Positions 10,212 through 17,525 of a stretch of 53,982 nt of DNA are shown piece after piece (positions within the stretch are counted from its first letter, which is position 1; every line of letters begins with the position of its first letter). Origin of the DNA: JBLIRR01 sp049472395 (lineage in GTDB: Bacteria > SZUA-182 > DTGQ01 > JBLIRR01); NCBI GenBank assembly GCA_049472395.1, contig JBLIRR010000042.1:1-53982 (forward strand), in the 5' to 3' direction. Both the position numbers and the translations under genes were made by a program. The notes beneath the pieces were generated by a model. That model made no database searches and was not told the origin of the DNA. It saw nothing but the letters and a program-made list of their open reading frames with translations.

Positions 10212-10239
10212 TTGACAGTGTGCACAAATAATTTATAAT
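10212..10239 (+). promoter_or_regulatory. sigma-70 promoter for the hydrolase gene
   Basis: Perfect TTGACA (10212-10217), 16-bp spacer, perfect TATAAT (10234-10239). It lies about 100 bp before the hydrolase start. The rest of 10102-10343 is AT-rich and shows no gene. Confidence 0.8.
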
Positions 10240-10343
10240 ATTATTCTCAGATTTATGAATCATATTACATTGATGGAAATTGAAATAAGCAATAAGTAAA
10301 AAAAGATTTAATGAGTTGGAACTCATGCAAGAGGGAGGATAAC

Positions 10344-11453
10344 ATGATGAGCATACCCACAATATTGGTTCCGGGAATAAAGGGGACCACTCTTGTCAAT
10401 ATTAATACTCTTGACTTCGATACCATTTGGTCAGGCATTCAGAGCAAATTTGAGACCATCTATGACCTGGAATTGCAGCTTAACCCCAGCTTTGAGAAAG
10501 AGCCTAAATCGATCATCGAGCGCAGTGACGTAGAGGACCTTGCATACAGAGAAGCCTTAGTTGTTCTGGAAAAAGAAATAAAGTCGACTATATACATTTT
10601 CGGTTATGACTGGAGGCAGTCCTGCAGAGAAAACGGAAAAAGGTTAAAGAAGTATGTAGACTATCTTAAGGCGAAACTTAAAACGGACAAATTTAATTTC
10701 CTGACGCATAGCATGGGTGGTATATTATTTTCGTGTTATTTAAAAGAGCTTAACGGAAAATACGATGAAATAGCTGGCGCTGTGCTTACCGTGTGTCCTT
10801 TTCATGGATCGGTCAACGCCCTGATAGCACTTATAATAGGAGAAGGAGGTATCAAATTTCCATTTTTTAACTCAAATGATATATTTCGGAAGATAGCGCG
10901 TACCTTCCCGTCAGTATACGAATTGGCTCCGATATATCGGGATGCTGTTGTCTTTGATCCGACTTACAAGCCGAACATTCCCTTTGATCTGTACGAGACC
11001 TCTCATTGGCAGAGCAATATTGTGGATGATATGTTCATGCGAAGACTCTCCGAACTCAAGCAATTCAGGATTGATAATCCAGCGATGCTCGATCTTGCCT
11101 CATTGGATAAGTCCGTAAGAAAGCGTATGGTGATAATAGCAGGGAGAGGAGAAAAAACTAAAAAAAGGGTGGTTGTTAAGAAAAAAACCCCTGATAAAAC
11201 AGCAGAGAATTTTTTTGACTTTAAACAGCCTGACGGTGATGGTGACGGGACAGTCCCTTTTGAAAGTGCGACGATTTATAAATCGAGCATACTGACACTT
11301 GAGGTAGAGAGTAAATGGTACGATGGAGCCACACATGGATTTTTTCTAAACGACGGAAGGGTCCAGACTGTTATTAAGCGGTTTTTTAAAAACGATATCG
11401 CTCACAAAGAGTGGTGGACTGACATAGCCAGAACTGTCAGGAAAGTTAAGTAA
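10344..11453 (+). CDS. LCAT-like alpha/beta hydrolase (lipase/acyltransferase)
   Basis: Alpha/beta hydrolase related to lecithin:cholesterol acyltransferase and PGAP1-type lipases; it probably cleaves or transfers acyl groups on a lipid. The oxyanion-hole strand ILVPGIKGT is near residue 7. The nucleophile elbow is THSMGG with Ser123, where the usual first Gly of GxSxG is Thr. A late DGDGTVP segment offers the acid Asp, and THGFF near the end offers the catalytic His. I place the start at 10344, 8 nt after GAGGGAGGAT; an upstream in-frame ATG at 10311 lacks a ribosome site. No signal peptide is visible. It has its own consensus promoter and is about 100 bp ahead of the GH46-like gene, so co-transcription is likely but not proven. 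Confidence 0.75.
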   Translation: MMSIPTILVPGIKGTTLVNINTLDFDTIWSGIQSKFETIYDLELQLNPSFEKEPKSIIERSDVEDLAYREALVVLEKEIKSTIYIFGYDWRQSCRENGKRLKKYVDYLKAKLKTDKFNFLTHSMGGILFSCYLKELNGKYDEIAGAVLTVCPFHGSVNALIALIIGEGGIKFPFFNSNDIFRKIARTFPSVYELAPIYRDAVVFDPTYKPNIPFDLYETSHWQSNIVDDMFMRRLSELKQFRIDNPAMLDLASLDKSVRKRMVIIAGRGEKTKKRVVVKKKTPDKTAENFFDFKQPDGDGDGTVPFESATIYKSSILTLEVESKWYDGATHGFFLNDGRVQTVIKRFFKNDIAHKEWWTDIARTVRKVK

Positions 11454-11555
11454 ACAATTTATAAAATAAAGGGATATTGGTACATTTTAAAAAATAATGA
11501 AGGAATATTTTAGATAAAATTATTCCGGTATCTCAGATGATAAAAAGGAGAAGGT

Positions 11556-12485
11556 ATGCTTACTGATTTGCAAAAGAAGACAGCACAGGCCATCGTCAAT
11601 ATCTTTGAGACAGGTCAGCCGAAAGGGGATTATGGGATGGTAACCTTACTCGCTGGTGACCCTGGTCACCTTACTTATGGGAGGACCCAGACAACACTGG
11701 CGAGCGGCAACCTGTACATCTTGATTAAGGCATATTGCGAGTCTTCAGATGCGGAATGCGCATCTGAGCTGAAAAATTACCTGACAAGGCTGGCTAACCG
11801 CGATACCAGCTTGGATTATGAAGCGAGGCTGCGGAGTTTGCTCTGTCAGGCAGGCGATGATCCTGTGATGAAAGAAGTTCAGGACAGGTTCTTCGACAGA
11901 GTTTATTGGGACCCATGTATCCAGGCCGCCAATTATATGCATATAGAAAGTGGATTAGGTGTCTGCGTAGTGTATGACAGCAAAATTCACGGCTCCTGGG
12001 TTCTGATGCGCGATAGAACGATTGAGCAGCATGGTGCAGTGAAAGATATCGGTGAAAACAGGTGGGTTGAGCATTACGTGAGCGTCAGGAGAAAGTGGCT
12101 GGCAGACCACCGCATACTAATCCTACGAAAAACCACCTACCGTATGGATACTTTTCGAAAGCTGATTGGTGAGGAGCGCTGGTCTTTAGATCTGCCGTTT
12201 TATGTGAGGGGAATTAAGATCGACGAGGAGGTTCTGGATGAAGGGCCAATCCGTGTTTCAGCGCAGGATGTAGAGGAACGGCTGCTGTTCCTCCAGACAC
12301 CCTATATGCAGGGGGATGATATCAGGACCATACAGAAGGCATTGAAGAATTCCGGATTTAAGATAACTGTCGATGGAATTTTCGGGTCTGCCACTGATGA
12401 TGCCGTAAGAAAATTCCAGCGCAAGCATAAAATGAAAGTTGACGGTATTGTGGGCCCTGCAACACGATCTGCCCTCGGCCTCTGA
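11556..12485 (+). CDS. GH46 chitosanase-like protein with peptidoglycan-binding domain
   Basis: The N-terminal 230 residues resemble the GH46 chitosanase/lysozyme-like fold (LTYGRTQTTLASGNLYILIKAYCE near 45-68, a motif known from chitosanase-type proteins, quoted in two blocks). Residues 247-309 form a PG_binding_1 repeat (IRTIQKALKNSGF, VDGIFGSATDDAVRKFQ, VDGIVGPATRSALGL). The likely role is hydrolysis of chitosan or peptidoglycan glycan chains. There is no signal peptide, so export would need another route or cell lysis. The start has an excellent AAAAAGGAGAAGGT site. A phage endolysin origin is an alternative, but no other phage gene is nearby. Confidence 0.7.
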   Translation: MLTDLQKKTAQAIVNIFETGQPKGDYGMVTLLAGDPGHLTYGRTQTTLASGNLYILIKAYCESSDAECASELKNYLTRLANRDTSLDYEARLRSLLCQAGDDPVMKEVQDRFFDRVYWDPCIQAANYMHIESGLGVCVVYDSKIHGSWVLMRDRTIEQHGAVKDIGENRWVEHYVSVRRKWLADHRILILRKTTYRMDTFRKLIGEERWSLDLPFYVRGIKIDEEVLDEGPIRVSAQDVEERLLFLQTPYMQGDDIRTIQKALKNSGFKITVDGIFGSATDDAVRKFQRKHKMKVDGIVGPATRSALGL

Positions 12486-12507
12486 GAAGCACCCTGTTGC
12501 TTTTCTC
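12484..12507 (+). terminator. weak terminator overlapping stop codon
   Basis: GAGAAGCA (12484-12491) pairs with TGC/TTCTC (12498-12507) with a 2-nt bulge. It overlaps the TGA stop of the GH46-like gene. The T-run is inside the stem, so strength is doubtful. Confidence 0.4.
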
Positions 12508-12772
12508 ATATATTCGCACCACTGCTTTGTGGGAATTCGTGGCGGGCTATATTCAGAAACATCAATAACTTGCACATCAACCATATAAACCAACCAGCAA
12601 AATCAAAATTCCGAATAATATAACTTTGAACTTAAGGTCGTAATATTTATTAATTAATTTTTACTACCCCCCAAAAGTAGCAACATACTATATATTTTTT
12701 TTTTACGATAGTGAAAAAAAAATGACCGATATAATATGAGAAGCATAAAAAATTAAAAGAATTGTTTGACTC
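12508..12772. other. intergenic leader region
   Basis: AT-rich and without a gene. A TATAAT at 12730-12735 after a poor -35 may be the promoter of the outer-membrane protein gene. A run of C at 12667-12672 flanked by CTAC/GTAG is of unknown meaning. Confidence 0.4.
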
Positions 12773-12806
12773 AATAACATTACATGAAAAAGTAATGTTA
12801 TTTTTT
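12773..12806 (+). terminator. attenuator-like hairpin upstream of outer-membrane protein gene
   Basis: AATAACATTA (12773-12782) pairs perfectly with TAATGTTATT (12793-12802) and is followed by T residues. It lies in the leader, about 120 nt before the start codon, so it can act as an attenuator for the beta-barrel gene. Confidence 0.6.
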
Positions 12807-12815
12807 AAGAGAGAA

Positions 12816-12842
12816 AGGAGGAGATGGTTTATGAATGTATAA
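12816..12842 (+). promoter_or_regulatory. orphan Shine-Dalgarno with 3-codon mini-ORF
   Basis: AGGAGGAG (12816-12823), 7 nt, then ATG AAT GTA TAA at 12831-12842. The true gene start is 83 nt downstream with its own AGGAGG. Its layout matches the macroglobulin leader. Confidence 0.5.
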
Positions 12843-12924
12843 AAAATGATGAGTAGTCAGTATGGTTTATTATTTCATAAAAATAACATTGTTTAACTAA
12901 TTCAATCAGAAGGAGGAGCGTTTG

Positions 12925-13638
12925 ATGAAAAGGAAATTATGTCAATTAACCTTATTTTTAGCTGCAAATCTTGTTATACTGCTTTTATTCTCCACAGCAA
13001 TGGCAGGAGTAATTAGTAATCCCACAGGTAAAGTCAATAAAGGGGTCTTTCAAGTAGGTGCTGAAGTAGATATTATGACCCGAGATTGGAAGGATGAGGA
13101 TGATAATACATCTGAAATAAAAAGTAACAGATACCTCGTCAAGGGGGCTTACGGAATCAATGATCAGTGGGATGTGTTTTTAAAATTAGGAATGGGTAAC
13201 ATGACATGTGATGAGAATGGAGCCGACTTCGACGGTGACTCTCAATTATCCTTCGGTATCGGGGGTAATGGCACTGTTTATACGAGAAATCAACTTAAGG
13301 TCGGGGCAGGCCTCCAGATCTTCAGCACAAAATCTGAAGAAGAGGAAAATGGAGCCACAACGGAATTAAGTGGTATGGAGATTGAAGCGTCATGTGCCGC
13401 AAGCTACGAGGGATTAGGAAAATTCTTGCCTTATGGAGGATTCTTTTTATCAAAAATCGAGGGAAAGAGTGAGTATTCATCCGGTGGTACATCTACAGAT
13501 ACAGATTTAGAAGAGGATGGCATTATTGGGTTGTTTATAGGAGGAGATTATAGTTTTATGCCCCAGATGAATATAGGAGCAGAAGTGCGGTTAATCAATG
13601 AAACCTCTTTTGCACTCCGATTCAACTATGGATTTTAG
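12925..13638 (+). CDS. outer-membrane beta-barrel protein
   Basis: 237 residues with a signal peptide (about 1-28, cleavage after STAMAG). The mature part is made of alternating amphipathic beta strands with Gly/aromatic pattern, acidic turns (KDEDD, SEEEENG, TDTDLEEDG) and a C-terminal phenylalanine (LRFNYGF), the recognition signature for the BAM machinery. It resembles small OmpA/OmpW-type or opacity-like barrels with about eight strands, but no specific family is recognised. The start is fixed by AGGAGGAGCG 5 nt upstream of ATG; an in-frame TTG one codon earlier is not needed. Its leader holds an attenuator-like hairpin and a mini-ORF, so expression is probably controlled after initiation. 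Confidence 0.75.
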   Translation: MKRKLCQLTLFLAANLVILLLFSTAMAGVISNPTGKVNKGVFQVGAEVDIMTRDWKDEDDNTSEIKSNRYLVKGAYGINDQWDVFLKLGMGNMTCDENGADFDGDSQLSFGIGGNGTVYTRNQLKVGAGLQIFSTKSEEEENGATTELSGMEIEASCAASYEGLGKFLPYGGFFLSKIEGKSEYSSGGTSTDTDLEEDGIIGLFIGGDYSFMPQMNIGAEVRLINETSFALRFNYGF

Positions 13639-13670
13639 ATTGTGAAATAAACTTATAAAACAAGTCAGAT

Positions 13671-13715
13671 GCAATGAGCCTTATTGAAATTTAAGGTCTC
13701 TATAAGGCTCATTGC
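13671..13715 (+). terminator. hairpin after outer-membrane protein gene
   Basis: GCAATGAGCCTTAT (13671-13684) pairs perfectly over 14 bp with ATAAGGCTCATTGC (13702-13715). No T-run follows. A second hairpin TCCGAA/TTCGGA with GGGTTTTT lies at about 13764-13798, between the convergent genes. Confidence 0.6.
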
Positions 13716-13814
13716 AGATAAAAACCATACAAGAAAATTCCTTATTTACTAATCTAAATACTTTCCGAAAATCAAGCGTCCATTCGGAGGGTTTTTAAGC
13801 AGCTGATTCTATTT

Positions 13815-14009
13815 TTAAAACACCGCTTGTAGCCTTAAAAGTCTTTGTTCATGCTGCCTTTCAAAACGTCTTAATCCCATAAGCAGCTCCTTGAAACCAC
13901 CCGAGACCATATACGCGCTGTTTTCATAAATTTCCACTGATTTGTGCTCCCGTGCAATTCCCACTGCTATGATTTCAGCAACAGTTGGTGTGTCATAACA
14001 GCTTGTCAT
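13815..14009 (-). CDS. small ferritin-like (rubrerythrin-type) protein or fragment
   Basis: 64 residues matching the first two helices of a rubrerythrin/ferritin-like domain: EIIAVGIAREHKSVEIYE followed by a second helix with FERQHEQRLLRLQ, giving the E...E..H metal-ligand pattern. A full domain has four helices and about 130 residues, so this is either a truncated gene or a protein that dimerises to build the bundle. A GGGGGCT segment about 10 nt upstream of ATG may serve as ribosome site. It faces the outer-membrane protein gene tail to tail. Function (iron or peroxide handling) is inference only. Confidence 0.45.
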   Translation of the reverse strand: MTSCYDTPTVAEIIAVGIAREHKSVEIYENSAYMVSGGFKELLMGLRRFERQHEQRLLRLQAVF

Positions 14010-14375
14010 GACGCAGAGCCCCCGAAAAATCGAGATTGAATGTGCATACTACCACCATAGCCTGCCAGACTTGCCATATTCCATATTTTGCCAAAGGTAT
14101 GCCAACATACTGTTGGTTACTTACTCTGGGCCAACATCGGAGAGGGTGACTATCTATAATGAGAGAATGAGATGATTAATCTATTTTTTTATATATTGAG
14201 TGATCGCTCATTTTTTTTATTGAGAGAAATATATTGAAAAAAATATATAACTATGTCATATTAGCTATGAAATCTATAATTAGAATACGCTGCTTTAGAA
14301 AAATTAAGCAAAAATATAAATTTATCAAGGGAATGTGCCTATTTATAACGCTTTACTGAAAAACGGGCATCACGT
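14010..14375. other. intergenic region with possible short transcript
   Basis: TATAAT at 14155-14160 is followed by a hairpin TGAG/CTCA with a run of eight T at about 14198-14220. A 40-60 nt transcript or an attenuated leader is possible. Repeated CCAAC/GTTGG words (14102-14135) form alternative stems just upstream. No protein-coding gene is seen. Confidence 0.35.
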
Positions 14376-16817
14376 GTGTCTATGGATAATAAATTAAGAG
14401 AATTAGGGTTGGATTTTATCGGGGATATCCCTTGGGGAAGTCATATCTGCCACTTTTATGATTCAAAAAATGATCTGTTGGAAATTCTTGTGCCGTATTT
14501 CAAAGCTGGTCTTGAAAACAATGAATATTGCATTTGGATTACTGCTGAACCGTTAAGTGCTTCGGAAGCTAAGAATGCATTAAAGAAGGAAGTATTAAGA
14601 TTAGCTCACTACTTTCAAAAAGGGCAGATGGAAATACTGGGTTATAATCAATGGTATGCAAAGTCGGGGAAATTTAACGCCAATGAAGTATTAAAAGAGT
14701 GGGTCAACAAAGAAAAGCATGCAATAACAAAAGGTTTTGAAGGCCTCAGGGTTACTGGTAACGTATCCTGGCTTGATAAACAGGATTGGCATGATTTTAA
14801 AGAGTATGAAAATATAGTTAATCATGTCATTGGCGACCATCAAATACAGGTTATATGCTCTTATTCACTGCGGCAATGTGATCCAAAAGCAATTATTGAT
14901 GTTGTGAGCAATCATCAATATTCACTGATCAAAAGCAAGGAAAGATGGAAATTAATTGAAAGTTCAGAAAAAAAGAAAGCAGAGGAATCATTAAGAGCGA
15001 GCGAGAAAAAATACCGCTCGCTATTTGAGGCTGAAATGGACGCGGTAATCCTTGTTGACACTGAAACACAGGAAATACTAGATGCGAATAAAGTAGCACT
15101 CAAAATATATGGCTATACAAAAAATGAAATTCTAAGGTTACGAGCCTATGATCTGTCCGCTGAACATGCAAAGACAAAACGAGCTATTAAATCACAAGGT
15201 AACCATGTCTCGTATCGAAAGCACAGAAAAAAGAATGGCAGCGTATTCCCCGTTGAGATAAACACGGGGAATTACGAGCTTCAGGGAAAACTGGTAAATC
15301 TATTTACAATAAAAGACCTTACGAAACTAGAACAATCTGCTTACGAGATTGCAAAAAGCAGAGAGCGTTACGCAAAGCTCTTTAATGTATCTAACGAAGG
15401 ATTATTAATTGCGGATGTGAAATCGAAAAAATTTATTGATACGAACAGGAAGATGTGTGGGATGTTGGGCTATACAAAAAATGAACTTTTGAAGCTTTCA
15501 GTAAAAGATATACATCCTAAGGAGAATTTGAAGGATATAATCAGAATATTTAATAGACAAGCCAGAGGCGAGGCAGAATTTGCTGAAAGCATACCGTGCA
15601 GAAAGAAAAACGGTGAAGTAATATTTTGTGACATAACTACCACTAAAATGGAGATCGACGGTGTTTTTTACAATACAGGGCATTTTACAGATGTTACTCA
15701 AAGGGTAAAAGCGGTGAGAGATCTTGAATTAAGTGAGCAAAAATTCAAGACTTTATTTGAAAACTCACCCGACGGCATTATGATCGTTGATGCAAAGAAT
15801 CACAAAATTATTGATTTTAATACCGCAGCCCATAAAAATCTGGGATATTCAAAAGAAGAATTTAAAAAAATTCAAATTTCTGATTTTGAAGTGTATGAAA
15901 CACCGGAACAAGTTAAGAAACACATGCAGGAACTGCTTAGAGCAGGATGTTTTTCTTTTGAGACAAAGCACAGAAAAAGGAACGGGAAAATAATCGATGT
16001 GTTTGTTAATTCAAAAGTAATTAAAATACATAATAAATTGGTCTTTATGGATATTTGTAGAGATATCACTATAAAAAAAAAGAACGAAGAAGAGATTAAA
16101 CAATTGGTCCATGAGCAGGCACAAGAACTTTTGGTAGCACATCAAAAACTTGAGGTGTCAAGAAGGCTCGCTGATATCGGTACACTGTCTGCATCGGTCG
16201 CACACGAGCTGCGCAATCCTCTGTCAGTCATCAAGACCAGTATGTACAACATAAAACGCAAACGAACCAACCCTGAGATCGATAAAAATATTGATTCAGT
16301 AAACAAAAAAATCACAGAATCAGACCAGATCATATCAAATCTGCTCTTTTATTCAAAAATACAAAATCCCTTTATGTTAAAAACAAATTTGTATGACACA
16401 TTAGATGAGAGCATTGACTATGTTTCGAGATATATGCCCAAATCCGGTGTAATAAAAAAGAACTGGAGCACGCATGAGGAGCTTCAGATTCATTATGATC
16501 CGGCCCAGATGGGTGAGGTCTTCTCAAATATATTGATGAATGCGTGTCAGGCTTTATCCGAGAAAAGGGGAATTGTACAGATATCTATACAAGAAGATGA
16601 TAAATATATACAAATTCATTTCAAAGATAATGGTGCCGGTATACTCAAGAAACATATAAACAGGATAACCGAACCCTTCTTTACCACAAAGACAAGGGGG
16701 ATAGGACTTGGTTTGTCAGTAACTGCGAAAATAATAGAACTCCATCATGGGAAACTTGAATTCGCAAGTAAAAGGGGTGTTGAAACAACTGTAACAGTAA
16801 AGCTTCCAAAAAAATAA
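14376..16817 (+). CDS. MEDS-PAS-PAS-PAS sensor histidine kinase
   Basis: Soluble sensor kinase of 813 residues without membrane segments. Residues 1-190 form a MEDS (DcmR-type sensory) domain, recognised by IPWGSHICHFYDSKNDLL and ILVPYFKAGLENNEYCIWIT. Three PAS domains follow (about 210-325, 335-455, 455-575), then HisKA with phospho-acceptor His610 in AHELRNPLSV, and HATPase_c with NILMNACQAL (N box), DNGAGI (G1) and GIGLGLSV (G2). It reads an unknown cytoplasmic signal and hands phosphate to the receiver protein whose ATG overlaps its stop codon by one base. The start is GTG at 14376 or ATG at 14382; neither has a good ribosome site. Confidence 0.88.
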   Translation: MSMDNKLRELGLDFIGDIPWGSHICHFYDSKNDLLEILVPYFKAGLENNEYCIWITAEPLSASEAKNALKKEVLRLAHYFQKGQMEILGYNQWYAKSGKFNANEVLKEWVNKEKHAITKGFEGLRVTGNVSWLDKQDWHDFKEYENIVNHVIGDHQIQVICSYSLRQCDPKAIIDVVSNHQYSLIKSKERWKLIESSEKKKAEESLRASEKKYRSLFEAEMDAVILVDTETQEILDANKVALKIYGYTKNEILRLRAYDLSAEHAKTKRAIKSQGNHVSYRKHRKKNGSVFPVEINTGNYELQGKLVNLFTIKDLTKLEQSAYEIAKSRERYAKLFNVSNEGLLIADVKSKKFIDTNRKMCGMLGYTKNELLKLSVKDIHPKENLKDIIRIFNRQARGEAEFAESIPCRKKNGEVIFCDITTTKMEIDGVFYNTGHFTDVTQRVKAVRDLELSEQKFKTLFENSPDGIMIVDAKNHKIIDFNTAAHKNLGYSKEEFKKIQISDFEVYETPEQVKKHMQELLRAGCFSFETKHRKRNGKIIDVFVNSKVIKIHNKLVFMDICRDITIKKKNEEEIKQLVHEQAQELLVAHQKLEVSRRLADIGTLSASVAHELRNPLSVIKTSMYNIKRKRTNPEIDKNIDSVNKKITESDQIISNLLFYSKIQNPFMLKTNLYDTLDESIDYVSRYMPKSGVIKKNWSTHEELQIHYDPAQMGEVFSNILMNACQALSEKRGIVQISIQEDDKYIQIHFKDNGAGILKKHINRITEPFFTTKTRGIGLGLSVTAKIIELHHGKLEFASKRGVETTVTVKLPKK

Positions 16818-17209
16818 TGCCTAAGAGAATCATGATAATCGATGATGATAATGAATTATGCCTTGCACTCAGGGAGATGCTTGAGAGCGAAGGATACGAG
16901 ATCCAGACTGCCGGAGACATTGGACGGGCGGATAAGGTAATCCAACATACTGCCTTCGATATGGTACTTCTTGACCTTAAACTCCCCGGCGACAGTCTTG
17001 CGTTTCTAAAGAGAATGAAATCCAAGGATCCGGAACATAAGATCCTAATCATAAGCGCAAGCAGACTGGTCGAAATGAATGAAACCCAGACCATAAACAA
17101 AGAAGAAAAGCATAATATAAATATATTGAAACTGGCGAATGGTATAGTAAGAAAGCCATTTGATCCCGAAAACCTTATACAAATGATTAAACAAATGATA
17201 TACGATTGA
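16817..17209 (+). CDS. single-domain response regulator
   Basis: 130-residue CheY-like receiver without output domain. The acidic pocket is Asp9-Asp10-Asp11, the phospho-acceptor is Asp53 in LLDLKLPG, the switch Ser is in IISAS and the conserved Lys is in RKPFD. Its ATG overlaps the stop of the MEDS kinase, so translation is coupled and the pair is a two-component system or the start of a phosphorelay. Output must go through protein contact with a partner that is not in this window. Confidence 0.88.
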   Translation: MPKRIMIIDDDNELCLALREMLESEGYEIQTAGDIGRADKVIQHTAFDMVLLDLKLPGDSLAFLKRMKSKDPEHKILIISASRLVEMNETQTINKEEKHNINILKLANGIVRKPFDPENLIQMIKQMIYD

Positions 17210-17525
17210 ATAAAAAGTGCAGGAGAAAGAGTTGCTGATTTTCTTGCGAAGAAGATATGTCCTGCCACCATTGTATAATGCCAGCTTTTGCTGACTTTTT
17301 TCTACAAAGAATAAATGGTTAAAATTTAATAGCATAAGTAGTAAGAATAATCTTACGTCATTATATCCTAGTATCCTATTATCAGATTCAATTTTAATTT
17401 TATTTATTTTCAAACTCTCTAGACTTTTATATTTAATTATTTATATTTAATATAATTTTCAATTAATTTATTTTTAAAAATTTCTAAAAAAATTTGTTCT
17501 ATAGGCGTCAAAAAGGAGTATAATC
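17210..17525. other. AT-rich intergenic region
   Basis: Very AT-rich with no gene seen. It presumably holds the promoter of the exported protein gene at 17526, but several TA-rich boxes compete and none stands out. Confidence 0.4.
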
